Shown: one piece after another, positions 52,387 through 61,338 of the stretch
Position numbering within the stretch: position 1 is the stretch's first letter
Layout: every line of letters begins with the position of its first letter
DNA from: Paenibacillus etheri
GTDB taxonomy: Bacteria > Bacillota > Bacilli > Paenibacillales > Paenibacillaceae
Length of the DNA stretch: 64,000 nucleotides
Reading direction: 5' to 3'
NCBI RefSeq assembly: GCF_001012825.1
Contig: NZ_LCZJ02000019.1
Span: 62,001-126,000 of the forward strand
Position numbers and translations under genes: made by a program
Notes under the pieces: generated by a model
What the model was told of the DNA's origin: nothing
Databases searched by the model: none
The model's input: only the letters and a program-made list of their open reading frames with translations

Positions 52387-53427
52387 TTGATCCATAATGA
52401 TGGTCGTGAAGACCGTTATTCTCGTCAAGTGCGTTTTGCACCATTTGGTGCAGAGGGACAACAAGGTCTTGCGCAGTCTAGTGTATTAGTAGTAGGAGCG
52501 GGAGCGCTTGGTACAGGGATTGCAGAGACGCTGGTACGTTGCGGGGTTGGAAAAATTATTATAGCTGACCGTGATTATGTAGAGTGGAGCAACCTTCAGA
52601 GGCAACAGCTCTTTACCGAGGTAGATGCACTAGAACGTATGCCTAAGGCTGCAGCTGCGCTGAGTAGACTTCAACAGATTAATTCTGATGTCGTTATTGA
52701 AGCCCACGTTATAGATGTTCGTGCCGAAGAGTTGGAAGGGCTCATTTCAGGGGTTGATCTAATCATGGATGGTACAGACAATTTTGATACTCGGCTCATT
52801 ATTAATGATATGGCACAAAAGCACGATATTCCTTGGATCTATGGCGCATGTGTAGGCAGTTATGGAATAACATATACGATATTGCCAGGAGAAACCCCGT
52901 GTCTCCATTGTCTTTTAGGCACAGTACCCCTAGGAGGTGATACCTGTGATACGGCAGGTATACTTCCGCAAGCTGTACAGCTAGTTACGGCAAATGCTAC
53001 GGCAGAGGCGTTGAAGCTACTAGGTAAGCGCAAAGCTCAATTAAGAAACAAACTATTAACGTTCGACGTGTGGCGGAATGAACACCAAGAAATTGGAGTA
53101 AAGGCTGCCAAAAAAGAAAACTGCCCTTCTTGTGGAAGTCATCCGATATATCCGTATCTTACAGCAGCAAATACAGAACGAAGCGATGTTCTTTGTGGAA
53201 GGGATACAGTTCAAATCCGCCCCGCGAGACCACAGAAGCTTAACCTGCAGGAAACTGCGAATCGCTTGTCTCGTTTAGGAAGCGGAAGTGTGGACAGCAA
53301 CGCTTATCTGGTTTCTTTTATAGAAGGGCCTTATCGGCTGGTTATTTTTGCTGATGGTAGAGCGTTGATTCATGGGACAAAGGATATTGCTGCTGCTCGA
53401 AGCTTTTATCATCGATATTTTGGATAA
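52387..53427 (+). CDS. ThiF/MoeB family E1-like adenylyltransferase
   Basis: 346 residues from TTG 52387 behind GGGGAGGGG. It begins DRYSRQVRF. The nucleotide-binding loop is VLVVGAGALGTGIAETL, with RDYVEWSNLQRQQLF, DGTDNFDTRLIIN and GDTCDTAG containing the likely catalytic Cys. Zinc ligands are CLHC and CPSC. The enzyme would adenylate the C-terminus of a small sulfur carrier such as ThiS or MoaD. No thi or moa operon genes adjoin it, so which pathway it serves is open. A C-terminal region of about 80 residues follows in place of a rhodanese domain. Confidence 0.9.
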   Translation: MIHNDGREDRYSRQVRFAPFGAEGQQGLAQSSVLVVGAGALGTGIAETLVRCGVGKIIIADRDYVEWSNLQRQQLFTEVDALERMPKAAAALSRLQQINSDVVIEAHVIDVRAEELEGLISGVDLIMDGTDNFDTRLIINDMAQKHDIPWIYGACVGSYGITYTILPGETPCLHCLLGTVPLGGDTCDTAGILPQAVQLVTANATAEALKLLGKRKAQLRNKLLTFDVWRNEHQEIGVKAAKKENCPSCGSHPIYPYLTAANTERSDVLCGRDTVQIRPARPQKLNLQETANRLSRLGSGSVDSNAYLVSFIEGPYRLVIFADGRALIHGTKDIAAARSFYHRYFG

Positions 53428-53449
53428 AGAAGCTGCAAATAGGTGTTCG

Positions 53450-53475
53450 GACCATTTCTTAGGAATGGTCTTTTT
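53450..53475 (+). terminator. Intrinsic terminator after the thiF-like gene
   Basis: GACCATT-TCTTAGG-AATGGTC followed by TTTTTG. Confidence 0.88.
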
Positions 53476-53542
53476 GTTTTCCGGGAAATCTATAAGTACC
53501 GCAGTGATGCTGGTGAAAGTCATATGGATATGGGGGAACTTT

Positions 53543-54265
53543 GTGATCGAGCAAATAATATGGTATATAGCTGATAGCAGGAGTAGAGAAGAAGATCGTG
53601 TCGTTATAGAAAGTGTGCTACAAGATATTGGACTTGAAGCAACAAAAAGCGAAGATCCCGAGGATCTCCGCTTATCCATATCAAAAGTAGAACCGGTACT
53701 GCTGCTTGCTGAGTTATGCGAGGTGGGGACTTGGGAAGGCTGGGATATAATTTCCGCTGTAAGAGCTGAGGGGATGATACTACCGGTAATGGTGATTTCC
53801 GGTGAACAAGCTGATTCTGGAACTGAGGCAGTTTCGGCGTTCTCAGCCGGGGGTAATGAATATATGACAAAGCCTTTACATACCGGTGAATTTAAGCACA
53901 GAATTCTAAATCTGTTAACCCTTACTGGACGGCGTAGAAATTTAAATCAAATACTGAGAGTCGATGGTTTAATGCTCGATCCCAGCCGCAGATTTGTAAG
54001 GCGCGACGGGATCGAGTTAAAGATGACACCCAAAGAATTTGATCTATTGTATTATCTCGCTGCGAACCAAGGTATGATATGCTCTCGCATCGAGATACTT
54101 AAGGAAGTATGGGGTTACCAATTTCACGCAGATACCAATGTAGTAGATGTTTACATCAGACATATTCGTTTGAAAGTTGATAAAGGTCACCGGAACAAGT
54201 TGATTCACACTGTTCGCGGAACAGGATATGTAATGAGGGCGCCCGAAGGCGGCACCACATCCTGA
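53543..54265 (+). CDS. Atypical OmpR-family response regulator
   Basis: 240 residues from GTG 53543 behind GGGGGAAC; longer frames cross the upstream terminator. The C-terminal winged helix is normal: LKMTPKEFDLLYYLAAN, DTNVVDVYIRHIRLKVD, HTVRGTGYVM. The receiver is degenerate. The usual acidic pair reads Ala-Asp (IIWYIADSRS). The phospho-acceptor position aligns with Glu in EPVLLLAELCEV. The switch Ser (MVISGE) and Lys (YMTKPL) remain. No histidine kinase is adjacent. It may work without phosphorylation. Confidence 0.85.
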   Translation: MIEQIIWYIADSRSREEDRVVIESVLQDIGLEATKSEDPEDLRLSISKVEPVLLLAELCEVGTWEGWDIISAVRAEGMILPVMVISGEQADSGTEAVSAFSAGGNEYMTKPLHTGEFKHRILNLLTLTGRRRNLNQILRVDGLMLDPSRRFVRRDGIELKMTPKEFDLLYYLAANQGMICSRIEILKEVWGYQFHADTNVVDVYIRHIRLKVDKGHRNKLIHTVRGTGYVMRAPEGGTTS

Positions 54266-54310
54266 GACTAATTCTCTATTATAGTTAGAACTCTACTACA
54301 GAGTCGTTGT

Positions 54311-54811
54311 TTACAGTACGCGGCGAGCCTTTAAATATGTTTTTTTCCAAGTACCGGAGTTAAGATTGGAAATCGTAACACCTGGCTTACCGTAAGTGTG
54401 CAGAATTTTACCATTGCCGGCATATACAGCAACGTGAGTTACATTTTTACCAGTTGCTCTGCTACCGCTGGAGAAGAATACAAGATCGCCTACACGAAGA
54501 TTCGCTTTAGATACGGCTTTTCCTTTTTTGGATTGTTCTGCAGCCGTACGAGGCAGTGTCACGTTATATTGTTTAAAGATGTATTTTGTAAAAGAAGAGC
54601 AGTCAAAAACTTTTGTAGTAGATGTGGATGCACCGAACTTGTAAGGCACTCCCATATATTTCTTTCCGAGATTCACTACGCTTTGACCTTTAGACACGGA
54701 AGCTGCTTCAACTTTTGTTGCGCCTACGCCTGTTGCCATCATTGTACCTAGGCCCATTGTAGTAACCATTCCTATAACAATCGCTTTTTTAATCCATTGT
54801 TGTTTATTCAT
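54311..54811 (-). CDS. Secreted NlpC/P60 cell wall hydrolase
   Basis: 166 residues. A signal peptide (about 1-37, ending VEAAS) precedes a bare NlpC/P60 domain. The catalytic Cys is in VFDCSSFTKYIFKQYNV, His in NVTHVAVYAGNGKILH, and the third polar residue in HTYGKPG. It should cleave gamma-D-Glu-diamino acid bonds in peptidoglycan stem peptides. No LysM or SH3 anchor is present. GGAGGTAA precedes the ATG. It is convergent with the response regulator. Confidence 0.92.
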   Translation of the reverse strand: MNKQQWIKKAIVIGMVTTMGLGTMMATGVGATKVEAASVSKGQSVVNLGKKYMGVPYKFGASTSTTKVFDCSSFTKYIFKQYNVTLPRTAAEQSKKGKAVSKANLRVGDLVFFSSGSRATGKNVTHVAVYAGNGKILHTYGKPGVTISNLNSGTWKKTYLKARRVL

Positions 54812-55007
54812 GTTGTATTACCTCCAGGGTGTTAGTCTTTGTTGTTGTGTTTGTCTGTCTTGCTTGCCTGATTCGTAGTATAGCAGGTTATCTATTACAT
54901 AAAAAATGGAAGAGGTGCAATAAAGTGAGGCTGGGTATGGGTTGGAAGCGTTTTATTAAAAATTCATTAAAAGTTACAAAAAATTAATAATTTAATATAA
55001 TAGGATA

Positions 55008-55051
55008 TAAAAAAAGCCGGAAAACCCTTGATACAAAAGGATTTTCACGGC
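55008..55051 (-). terminator. Terminator downstream of the thiamine pyrophosphokinase gene
   Basis: GCCG(G)AAAA(C)CCTT pairs with AAGGATTTTCACGGC, and on the minus strand the stem is followed by a run of T. The rest of the spacer (54812-55007) is AT-rich promoter-like sequence for the NlpC gene with no frame. Confidence 0.82.
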
Positions 55052-55129
55052 GTATTTAAATTTGAGCTAAAAGTTACAATGATGTTTCTAAAATATAAAT
55101 AAGCAGATTTTTACGTTATAAATATGTAA

Positions 55130-55771
55130 TCAATCTTTACTCTGAATAATCAGCAACAATCCACTTCGAATGGTAACTGTTCCTGAGGATGAGATCAGTT
55201 TATTGCTTACCCCAAGAGATTGTCCAAGCTTCAGCGATGCGTCAGTCAATGGATATTGAAAACCTTCTAGGGTAATACCCGATACTTCCGGGGTTAAAGG
55301 TAGCAAAGAAACGTAGGTGTAGCCTAAATCGTTGATAACAGCCTGGGATCCAGTAAGGGTTATATAATTATGAGTGTCCATGACGTAGCAGTTGATTTGA
55401 CGTTGTAGGGCTCTAGTCATCATTTGAATGCTAGCCAGGGAGTGGTCCATTCGAGTACCCGTAACACCTAATAGTAGAATAGAATCGGGTTGCTGATCCA
55501 TTGCAATGTCTAGAGCCATCTCGCTATCTGTCAAATCTTTGTTCACGGCATCACAGGTGATAGTCTTCTTGCTTTTGGATTCAATATCTTGAAGTGCTTC
55601 AAGCGAAACGGAATCAAAATCACCTACTGCTATATCTGGTGTATATCCGTGTGAAATGAGAAATAGCGCTCCATGATCCGCACCGATAATAAAATCATCT
55701 TCATCTAATAGATCGAAATATTCTGGAGAAAGTTCTCCGCCTGCAAAAATAACGACTCGTTTGGATGACAT
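55130..55771 (-). CDS. Thiamine pyrophosphokinase
   Basis: About 213 residues. Family motifs in order: FAGGELSPEY, IGADHGALFL, VGDFDSVSLE, KDLTDSEMALD (Mg and substrate binding), GVTGTRMDHSLASI, and a C-terminal beta domain with GVSNKLISSSGTVTI. It converts thiamine to thiamine diphosphate, the cofactor used by the pyruvate dehydrogenase encoded 2 kb away. AGGAGG lies one base before ATG 55780 and 10 before ATG 55771, so I choose the second. It is divergent from the tyrosine phosphatase gene. Confidence 0.93.
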   Translation of the reverse strand: MSSKRVVIFAGGELSPEYFDLLDEDDFIIGADHGALFLISHGYTPDIAVGDFDSVSLEALQDIESKSKKTITCDAVNKDLTDSEMALDIAMDQQPDSILLLGVTGTRMDHSLASIQMMTRALQRQINCYVMDTHNYITLTGSQAVINDLGYTYVSLLPLTPEVSGITLEGFQYPLTDASLKLGQSLGVSNKLISSSGTVTIRSGLLLIIQSKD

Positions 55772-55912
55772 AACATCCATTCCTCCTCTTAAACCTCTTG
55801 TTGAGTATCCTGTCCAGTATAATGCAGATCGAAAGGTTGCACAATTGACCTCGACAACGCTAAAATGATAGTGTGCGATCTTTTGAGTATTATTAGCTTT
55901 AATAACAGGGAG

Positions 55913-56386
55913 GTGAACGAAATCGTAAGAGTACTGTTTGTATGTCTAGGTAATATTTGTCGATCACCGATGGCAGAGGCTGTTCTTCGGCACAAGATTA
56001 ATGAACGAGAATTATCAGACAAGATTCTTGTAGACTCTGCGGGAACCGGTGATTGGCATATAGGAAAAGAGCCGCATGAAGGAACAAGACGTATCCTTGA
56101 TCATAACGGCATTAGCTATGAGAATATGATGGCGCGTTTAGTTAGCAGTGAAGATTTTCAAAAATTTGATTATATCGTCTGCATGGACAAGTCTAATGGA
56201 GAGAATGTTCGAAAGCTTCCAGGCGGGAAAGACGCCAAGCTAATGTTCTTCATGGATTTATTACCTGAGGAGGACTTGCGCGAAGTGCCGGATCCGTATT
56301 TTACAGGTAATTTTGAACAGGTGTATGATTTGATCAACTCGGGCTGTGACATTTTGCTGGAAAGAATGATAAGAGAAAAGCTGTAA
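55913..56386 (+). CDS. Low molecular weight protein tyrosine phosphatase
   Basis: About 155 residues. P-loop VCLGNICRSPMAE (CxxxxxR plus Ser), a VDSAGT segment and the general acid in VPDPYF identify the family. The gene product would remove phosphate from tyrosine or, as in Bacillus YwlE, from phospho-arginine; the P-loop has Ile where YwlE-type enzymes have Thr. GGGAGG (55908-55913) overlaps the GTG at 55913. The residue aligning with the usual initiator is ATC at 55922, 8 bases after the site, which I think is the true start. Confidence 0.9.
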   Translation: MNEIVRVLFVCLGNICRSPMAEAVLRHKINERELSDKILVDSAGTGDWHIGKEPHEGTRRILDHNGISYENMMARLVSSEDFQKFDYIVCMDKSNGENVRKLPGGKDAKLMFFMDLLPEEDLREVPDPYFTGNFEQVYDLINSGCDILLERMIREKL

Positions 56387-56409
56387 CCCATTTGGATTAC
56401 AGCTTTCTC
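56373..56409. terminator. Hairpin at the end of the phosphatase gene
   Basis: GAGAAAAGCTGTAACCC pairs with GGATTACAGCTTTCTC with two mismatches. The stop codon is inside the stem. T-runs are weak on both strands. Confidence 0.55.
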
Positions 56410-56522
56410 AGTATGATTCATATAGTGAATCGAGGAAATTTGCATGATTAAACTGTAAGCGCAATCAAGTAATCTACATACTGTTCTTTAGATGTTCACT
56501 ATTTGCTTCTATCAATAGGTCA

Positions 56523-57254
56523 TTATTCGTTTAAGAAATAGAGGAGAGACTCTGGTAACTCTTTCTGCCAGAAGCCCCAGAGATGACGTCCGTCTTTCTC
56601 TCGGTAGGATACGGTTGCTCCGCGTGATTCAAGCAAAGTTTTTGTTTCTCGATTCATCTGAACAAAATCATAAATGCCAGTATCCGTTTTGTAGTCTGTT
56701 TCCTGAAGGCCAACGACCATATTAATGTTGAGCCAGGATAGATCCTCTTCTTTAGCCAGCATGTCGCGGGATTCAGGATAGAATGCACCGGAAAGGCTGA
56801 TGATGCGTGTAAAGATCGCAGGATAAGCAAGTGCAAGATGGAGCGATACACTGCCCCCAAGAGAGTCACCGGCTAGGATTCGTTCGTCCGGAGTACGGCG
56901 TACAGGATATTTTTGTTCAATGAAGGGAATAATCTCTTCGGAAAAGCAAGATAAGTACTGCTTGAATCTGCTGCCAAAAGGCGCATATTCTTGAGTCCGA
57001 ACAGCGACGTCTACTTCGACACCAACAATGATGAAGGGCTCCACGTCTTCTTCTATAATAAGACGTCCAGCAAGTGTAGCGATGCGGCCAAAGTTAAAGA
57101 ATTCTTCTCCGTCTTGGCAATACACTACTGGGTAGCTCAAGACTTCGTTGTAGCCGGGAGGGAGATAGATGCGTAATTTACGTTCCTCCTGCAGATGTTC
57201 ACTCCAAAGCGTTTCTTTTTCAATTGTGCGTTTCAGAAAAACAGAATCGCTCAT
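56523..57254 (-). CDS. Alpha/beta hydrolase, esterase D-like
   Basis: 243 residues (MSDSVFLKRTIEKETLWS...). It has LRIYLPPGYNEVLSYPVVYC (leading strands), the nucleophile elbow LAGDSLGGSVSLHLA and a catalytic His in DGRHLWGFWQ. It is related to the esterase/enterochelin esterase-like group. AAGGTGA lies about 10 bases before ATG 57254; an ATG at 57296 has no site. The substrate is unknown and no siderophore genes adjoin it. It is convergent with the phosphatase gene. Confidence 0.85.
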   Translation of the reverse strand: MSDSVFLKRTIEKETLWSEHLQEERKLRIYLPPGYNEVLSYPVVYCQDGEEFFNFGRIATLAGRLIIEEDVEPFIIVGVEVDVAVRTQEYAPFGSRFKQYLSCFSEEIIPFIEQKYPVRRTPDERILAGDSLGGSVSLHLALAYPAIFTRIISLSGAFYPESRDMLAKEEDLSWLNINMVVGLQETDYKTDTGIYDFVQMNRETKTLLESRGATVSYREKDGRHLWGFWQKELPESLLYFLNE

Positions 57255-57436
57255 AGTTGCCACGTCACCTTTCTTGTCGACTTTTGCAAAGCACACGGGT
57301 TTGCTCTAAAATAAATAGCTGAGTAACTGTGTGAATAATCATTTACTTGTTTCAAAAACTTTAAACTGTTATATAAAAATATATCACCTGTTATACATAC
57401 AAAATTTAAAGGAATATAAATTTCATAAGTATTTCT

Positions 57437-57466
57437 TTGACGAAAGTAACCAAACAGGTGTATAAT
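57437..57466 (+). promoter_or_regulatory. Promoter of the pdh operon
   Basis: TTGACG (57437-57442) and TATAAT (57461-57466) with an 18-bp spacer, 54 bp before pdhA. A T-rich leader precedes the ribosome binding site. The bases between 57255 and 57436 are AT-rich with nothing else recognised. Confidence 0.82.
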
Positions 57467-57519
57467 AATATTATAACAGAGGCAGCTGATATTCAAATTT
57501 TTTTATTGAGGTGAAGATA

Positions 57520-58587
57520 ATGAGTAAAGTTCCTTATGAAGTGTATACAGAGGACGTCGAGGCTCTAACGGTACTTTCCCCGGATGGAGAAATTATCAAC
57601 AAGGATAAAATGCCTGATTTAACCGACGATCAACTGAAAGAAATTATGTATCGTATGGTATTTACCCGTACTTGGGATGATCGTGCAGTAAATCTTGGCC
57701 GTCAAGGCCGTCTTGGTTTCTACGCACCGGTATCAGGTCAAGAAGCTACTATGATTGGTAGCGAGTACGCTTTGGAGAAAGAAGACTTCTTATGCCCAGG
57801 CTACCGTGATATTCCGCAGCTAGTATGGCACGGACTTCCATTGTACCAAGCATTCTTATATTCCCGTGGACACCAACATGGTGGAGCTATTCCTGATGGC
57901 GTTAATGTATTGATGCCACAAATTATCATCGGCGCGCAAATCCTGCACGCTACAGGAATTGCAATGGGCTTTAAATTGAAGAAACAAAAGAGTGTTGCAA
58001 TTACTTACACTGGTGATGGCGGTTCTTCTGAAGGCGACTTCTATGAAGGCTTGAACTTTGCTGGTCGCTTTAAATTGCCTGTTATCTTCTTTGTTCAAAA
58101 CAACGGTTACGCGATTACAACTCCATTCGCTAAACAAACAGCTTCCAAATCGATCGCTCACAAAGCGGTTGCAGCTGGTATCCCGGGAATTAAAGTTGAC
58201 GGCATGGACATCTTTGCAGTAATTAGTGCTGTTCGTGACGCTGCTGAGCGTGCACGTAATGGCGAAGGTGCTACATTGATCGAAGCTGTAACTTACCGTT
58301 TCCGTCCACACTCCCTTTCTGACGATGCAAGTAAATATCGTTCGAAAGAAGAAGAAGGACAATGGAGTGAAAAGGATCCAATCAACCGTCTTGCCAAGTA
58401 TTTGGAGAAGAAAGGTCTTTGGACTGAAGAAGATACGCTGCGCGTGAAAGACGAAGCGAAAGCTACTGTTAACGAGCAGATTAAAAAAGCTGAACAAACC
58501 GAAAAAATGACAATACCTGGCTTGATCGACAGCATGTTCGAAGTAACACCTAAACATCTGGAAGAGCAAAAAGCCGATTTTGAATAA
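57520..58587 (+). CDS. pdhA: Pyruvate dehydrogenase E1 alpha subunit
   Basis: 355 residues. The thiamine diphosphate motif runs from TYTGDGGSSEGDFYEGLNFA to FFVQNNGYAITTPF (GDG...NN). The phosphorylation-loop-like segment TYRFRPHSLSDDASKYRS is typical of E1 alpha. With PdhB it decarboxylates pyruvate and transfers the acetyl group to lipoyl-E2. GAGGTG directly precedes the region; ATG 57520 has proper spacing while GTG 57511 overlaps the site. First gene of pdhABCD, with codon usage typical of highly expressed genes. Confidence 0.96.
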   Translation: MSKVPYEVYTEDVEALTVLSPDGEIINKDKMPDLTDDQLKEIMYRMVFTRTWDDRAVNLGRQGRLGFYAPVSGQEATMIGSEYALEKEDFLCPGYRDIPQLVWHGLPLYQAFLYSRGHQHGGAIPDGVNVLMPQIIIGAQILHATGIAMGFKLKKQKSVAITYTGDGGSSEGDFYEGLNFAGRFKLPVIFFVQNNGYAITTPFAKQTASKSIAHKAVAAGIPGIKVDGMDIFAVISAVRDAAERARNGEGATLIEAVTYRFRPHSLSDDASKYRSKEEEGQWSEKDPINRLAKYLEKKGLWTEEDTLRVKDEAKATVNEQIKKAEQTEKMTIPGLIDSMFEVTPKHLEEQKADFE

Positions 58588-58602
58588 GGGGGATATCAGG
58601 CA

Positions 58603-59580
58603 ATGGCACAAATGAATATGAAAGAAGCGATCCGCGACGCGATGCGCGTTGAACTGAATCGTGACCCTAACGTTCTTATCTTCGGAGAGGATGTTGGTAA
58701 TGTAGGTGGCGTTTTCCGTGTAACGGAAGGGCTGCAAAAGGAATTTGGCGAAGATCGTGTTTTTGATACTCCACTAGCTGAGTCCGCTATCGGTGGTCTG
58801 GCATTTGGTCTTGGTGTACAAGGCTTCCGCCCAATTGCAGAAATTCAATTCGTTGGTTTTATCTTTGAAGCACTGGATCAGATCGTTGTTCAAGCGGCAC
58901 GTCTGCGCTGGCGTTCTGGCGGTAAATATAATGCTCCAGTCGTATTCCGTACTCCTTTTGGTGGCGGAGTTAAGGCTGCTGAGCTTCATACAGATTCACT
59001 CGAAGGTTTGATTGCACAAAGCCCGGGTATTAAAGTAGTAATTCCTTCAAACCCATATGATGCTAAGGGACTTCTTATCGCGTCTATCCGCGACAATGAC
59101 CCTGTATTCTTCATGGAGCATTTGAACCTTTACCATGCATTCCGTGCTGAAGTGCCAGAAGGTGAATACACTGTTGAACTTGGCAAAGCTAACGTAGTAC
59201 GTGAAGGTGCTGATGTATCTATCATTACTTACGGGCTGATGGTACATACAGCTACCAAAGCAGCCGAGCAACTCGAAAAAGAAGGCATTAACGTTGAAAT
59301 TATTGACCTTCGTACTGTAAGTCCAATCGACATCGACACTATTGTAGCGTCTGTGAAGAAGACTAACCGTGCTATCGTAGTACAAGAAGCTCAAAAGAGC
59401 TCCGGTGTTGCTGCTGAGGTGATTGCACAAATTAACGAAAAAGCATTGCTGCACTTGGAAGCACCTGTGCTTCGTATCGCAGGTCCAGACACAATATATC
59501 CATTCGCACAAATTGAAGATACATGGCTTCCAAACCCTGCGCGTATTATTGCAGGCGTGAAGAAAGTTTTGGATTTCTAA
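58603..59580 (+). CDS. pdhB: Pyruvate dehydrogenase E1 beta subunit
   Basis: 325 residues. [20 protein letters not shown] leads to [40 protein letters not shown] and [20 protein letters not shown], standard E1 beta signatures. The transketolase C-terminal domain ([24 protein letters not shown]) follows. It forms the alpha2beta2 E1 with PdhA. The stop is followed at once by a partial hairpin repeat and then pdhC, 109 bp downstream. Confidence 0.96.
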   Translation: MAQMNMKEAIRDAMRVELNRDPNVLIFGEDVGNVGGVFRVTEGLQKEFGEDRVFDTPLAESAIGGLAFGLGVQGFRPIAEIQFVGFIFEALDQIVVQAARLRWRSGGKYNAPVVFRTPFGGGVKAAELHTDSLEGLIAQSPGIKVVIPSNPYDAKGLLIASIRDNDPVFFMEHLNLYHAFRAEVPEGEYTVELGKANVVREGADVSIITYGLMVHTATKAAEQLEKEGINVEIIDLRTVSPIDIDTIVASVKKTNRAIVVQEAQKSSGVAAEVIAQINEKALLHLEAPVLRIAGPDTIYPFAQIEDTWLPNPARIIAGVKKVLDF

Positions 59581-59581
59581 A

Positions 59582-59639
59582 ATATTTATCAATGAGAAAC
59601 GGTTGTCATCCTTTATGGATGACAACGTCGTTTCTTCTT
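59582..59639 (+). repeat. Hairpin repeat, copy E (terminal hairpin only)
   Basis: GAAACG-GTTGTCATCC-TTTAT-GGATGACAAC-GT-CGTTTC, with a 10-bp perfect inner stem and a 6-bp outer stem, then TTCTTC. The flanks match copy D2 (ATATTT before, CGTCGTTTCTTCTT after), but the first A/T hairpin is missing. It lies 2 bases after the pdhB stop, inside the operon. Confidence 0.85.
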
Positions 59640-59689
59640 CTGAATTCTAACCATAAGGTCAGTCCCAATTTCACAAGGAGGTTTTCAAA

Positions 59690-61336
59690 GTGGCAAAGTT
59701 TGAATACCGATTCCCTGAACTAGGTGAAGGTTTGCATGAAGGTGAAATCATCAAAATGCATATCAAAGCCGGTGACAAGGTAACGGATGATGATATCGTA
59801 ATGGAAGTTCAAAATGATAAGGCGGTAGTTGAGGTGCCTTGTCCGGTGAACGGTACTGTGTTGGAAGTTTTGACTAAAGATGGCCAAGTTTGCCGTGTTG
59901 GCGAAGTTGTAGCTATTATCGAAGCTGAAGGTGACGTACCTGAGCAAGAAGGTCATGCTGCTGAAGAAGCTCAGGCTCCAACTCCAGCTCCAGCCGCACC
60001 AGCATCTTCGAATGCTAAATCAGCGAACTTTGAATATCGGTTCCCAGAACTGGGTGAAGGTCTGCATGAAGGTGAAATCATCAAAATGCATATCAAAGCT
60101 GGTGACAAAGTAACCGATGATGATATCATCATGGAAGTTCAAAATGACAAGGCAGTAGTTGAAGTTCCTTGTCCAGTGAACGGTACTGTGTTGGAAGTTC
60201 TGACTAAAGATGGTCAAGTATGCCGTGTTGGCGATGTTGTAGCTATCATTGCTGCAGAAGGTGACGTTCCTGAACAAGAAGGTCATGCTTCCGCAGAAGC
60301 AGATGCAGCAAAAGGAAGTGCGAATACCACTTCTTCCCCAGCAGCAACTAGCCCTTCTGATGCTAAACAAGGCGGTTCTGTTAATGCAGCTCCAGCGCCT
60401 GACCGTGATGTATTGGCTACACCAAGCGTTCGCAAATTTGCTCGTGAGCAAAAAGTGGATATTTCTAAAGTGAACGGAACTGGAAAAGGTGGCAAAATCA
60501 CTCGTGAAGATGTTGAAGCGTTCTTGAAAGGTGGTTCAACACCTGCGGCAGCACCAGCAGCGGTAGCTTCTGAAGCTCCGAAGGCTGCTAAAGCTGAAGC
60601 TAAAGCAGCACCAGCAGCGAGCGGTAATATTAGTCTTGAAGAAGAACGTGTACCATACAAGGGCATTCGTAAAGCGATCGCCAATGCAATGGTTAAATCG
60701 GCTTACACTGCACCACACGTTACAATTATGGACGAAGTAGATGTTACTGAACTGGTAGCATTTCGTACACGTATGAAACCAATCGCTGAGAAAAAAGGCG
60801 TTAAGGTTACTTACCTTCCGTTCATCGTTAAAGCATTGGTTGCAGCTTCCCGTCAATTCCCAGCGCTCAACGCTATGATTGATGAAGAAGCAGGCGAAAT
60901 TGTTTACAAGAAATACTATAATATCGGTATCGCTACTGATACACCAAACGGCTTGATCGTTCCAGTTATCAAAGACGCTGACCGTAAGAGCATCTGGATG
61001 ATCGCTAGCAGCATCACTGACCTTGCAGTTCGTGGTCGTGACGGTAAATTGTCTGCTAACGAAATGAAGGGCAGCACGATCTCCATCAGTAACATTGGTT
61101 CTGCTGGCGGTATGTTCTTTACTCCAATCATTAACTTCCCTGAAGTGGCTATCCTCGGAACTGGCCGTATCAGTGAAAAAGCAGTTGTGAAGAATGGTGA
61201 AATCGTAGTTGCTCCTGTAATGGCGTTATCACTCAGCTTTGACCACCGTATTATCGATGGTGCGACTGCTCAAAACTTTATGAACTACATTAAATCGCTG
61301 CTCAATAATCCTGAGCTGCTGGTTATGGAGGTATAA
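59690..61336 (+). CDS. pdhC: Pyruvate dehydrogenase E2, dihydrolipoamide acetyltransferase
   Basis: 548 residues from GTG 59690 behind AAGGAGG. Two lipoyl domains (about 2-78 and 112-188), each with the lipoylated Lys in VQNDKAVVEV, are joined by Ala/Pro-rich linkers. A peripheral subunit-binding domain follows (TPSVRKFAREQKVDISKVNG). The catalytic acetyltransferase domain ends with SFDHRIIDGATAQNF containing the active His. The two lipoyl domains are nearly identical in protein and DNA, 330 bp apart. It forms the core of the complex. Confidence 0.96.
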   Translation: MAKFEYRFPELGEGLHEGEIIKMHIKAGDKVTDDDIVMEVQNDKAVVEVPCPVNGTVLEVLTKDGQVCRVGEVVAIIEAEGDVPEQEGHAAEEAQAPTPAPAAPASSNAKSANFEYRFPELGEGLHEGEIIKMHIKAGDKVTDDDIIMEVQNDKAVVEVPCPVNGTVLEVLTKDGQVCRVGDVVAIIAAEGDVPEQEGHASAEADAAKGSANTTSSPAATSPSDAKQGGSVNAAPAPDRDVLATPSVRKFAREQKVDISKVNGTGKGGKITREDVEAFLKGGSTPAAAPAAVASEAPKAAKAEAKAAPAASGNISLEEERVPYKGIRKAIANAMVKSAYTAPHVTIMDEVDVTELVAFRTRMKPIAEKKGVKVTYLPFIVKALVAASRQFPALNAMIDEEAGEIVYKKYYNIGIATDTPNGLIVPVIKDADRKSIWMIASSITDLAVRGRDGKLSANEMKGSTISISNIGSAGGMFFTPIINFPEVAILGTGRISEKAVVKNGEIVVAPVMALSLSFDHRIIDGATAQNFMNYIKSLLNNPELLVMEV

Positions 61337-61338
61337 TT

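Noticed and set aside
57856-58737. 293-codon open frame on the minus strand
   Set aside because: Antisense to pdhA and pdhB; composition (Phe, Cys, Ser rich) is that of a shadow frame.
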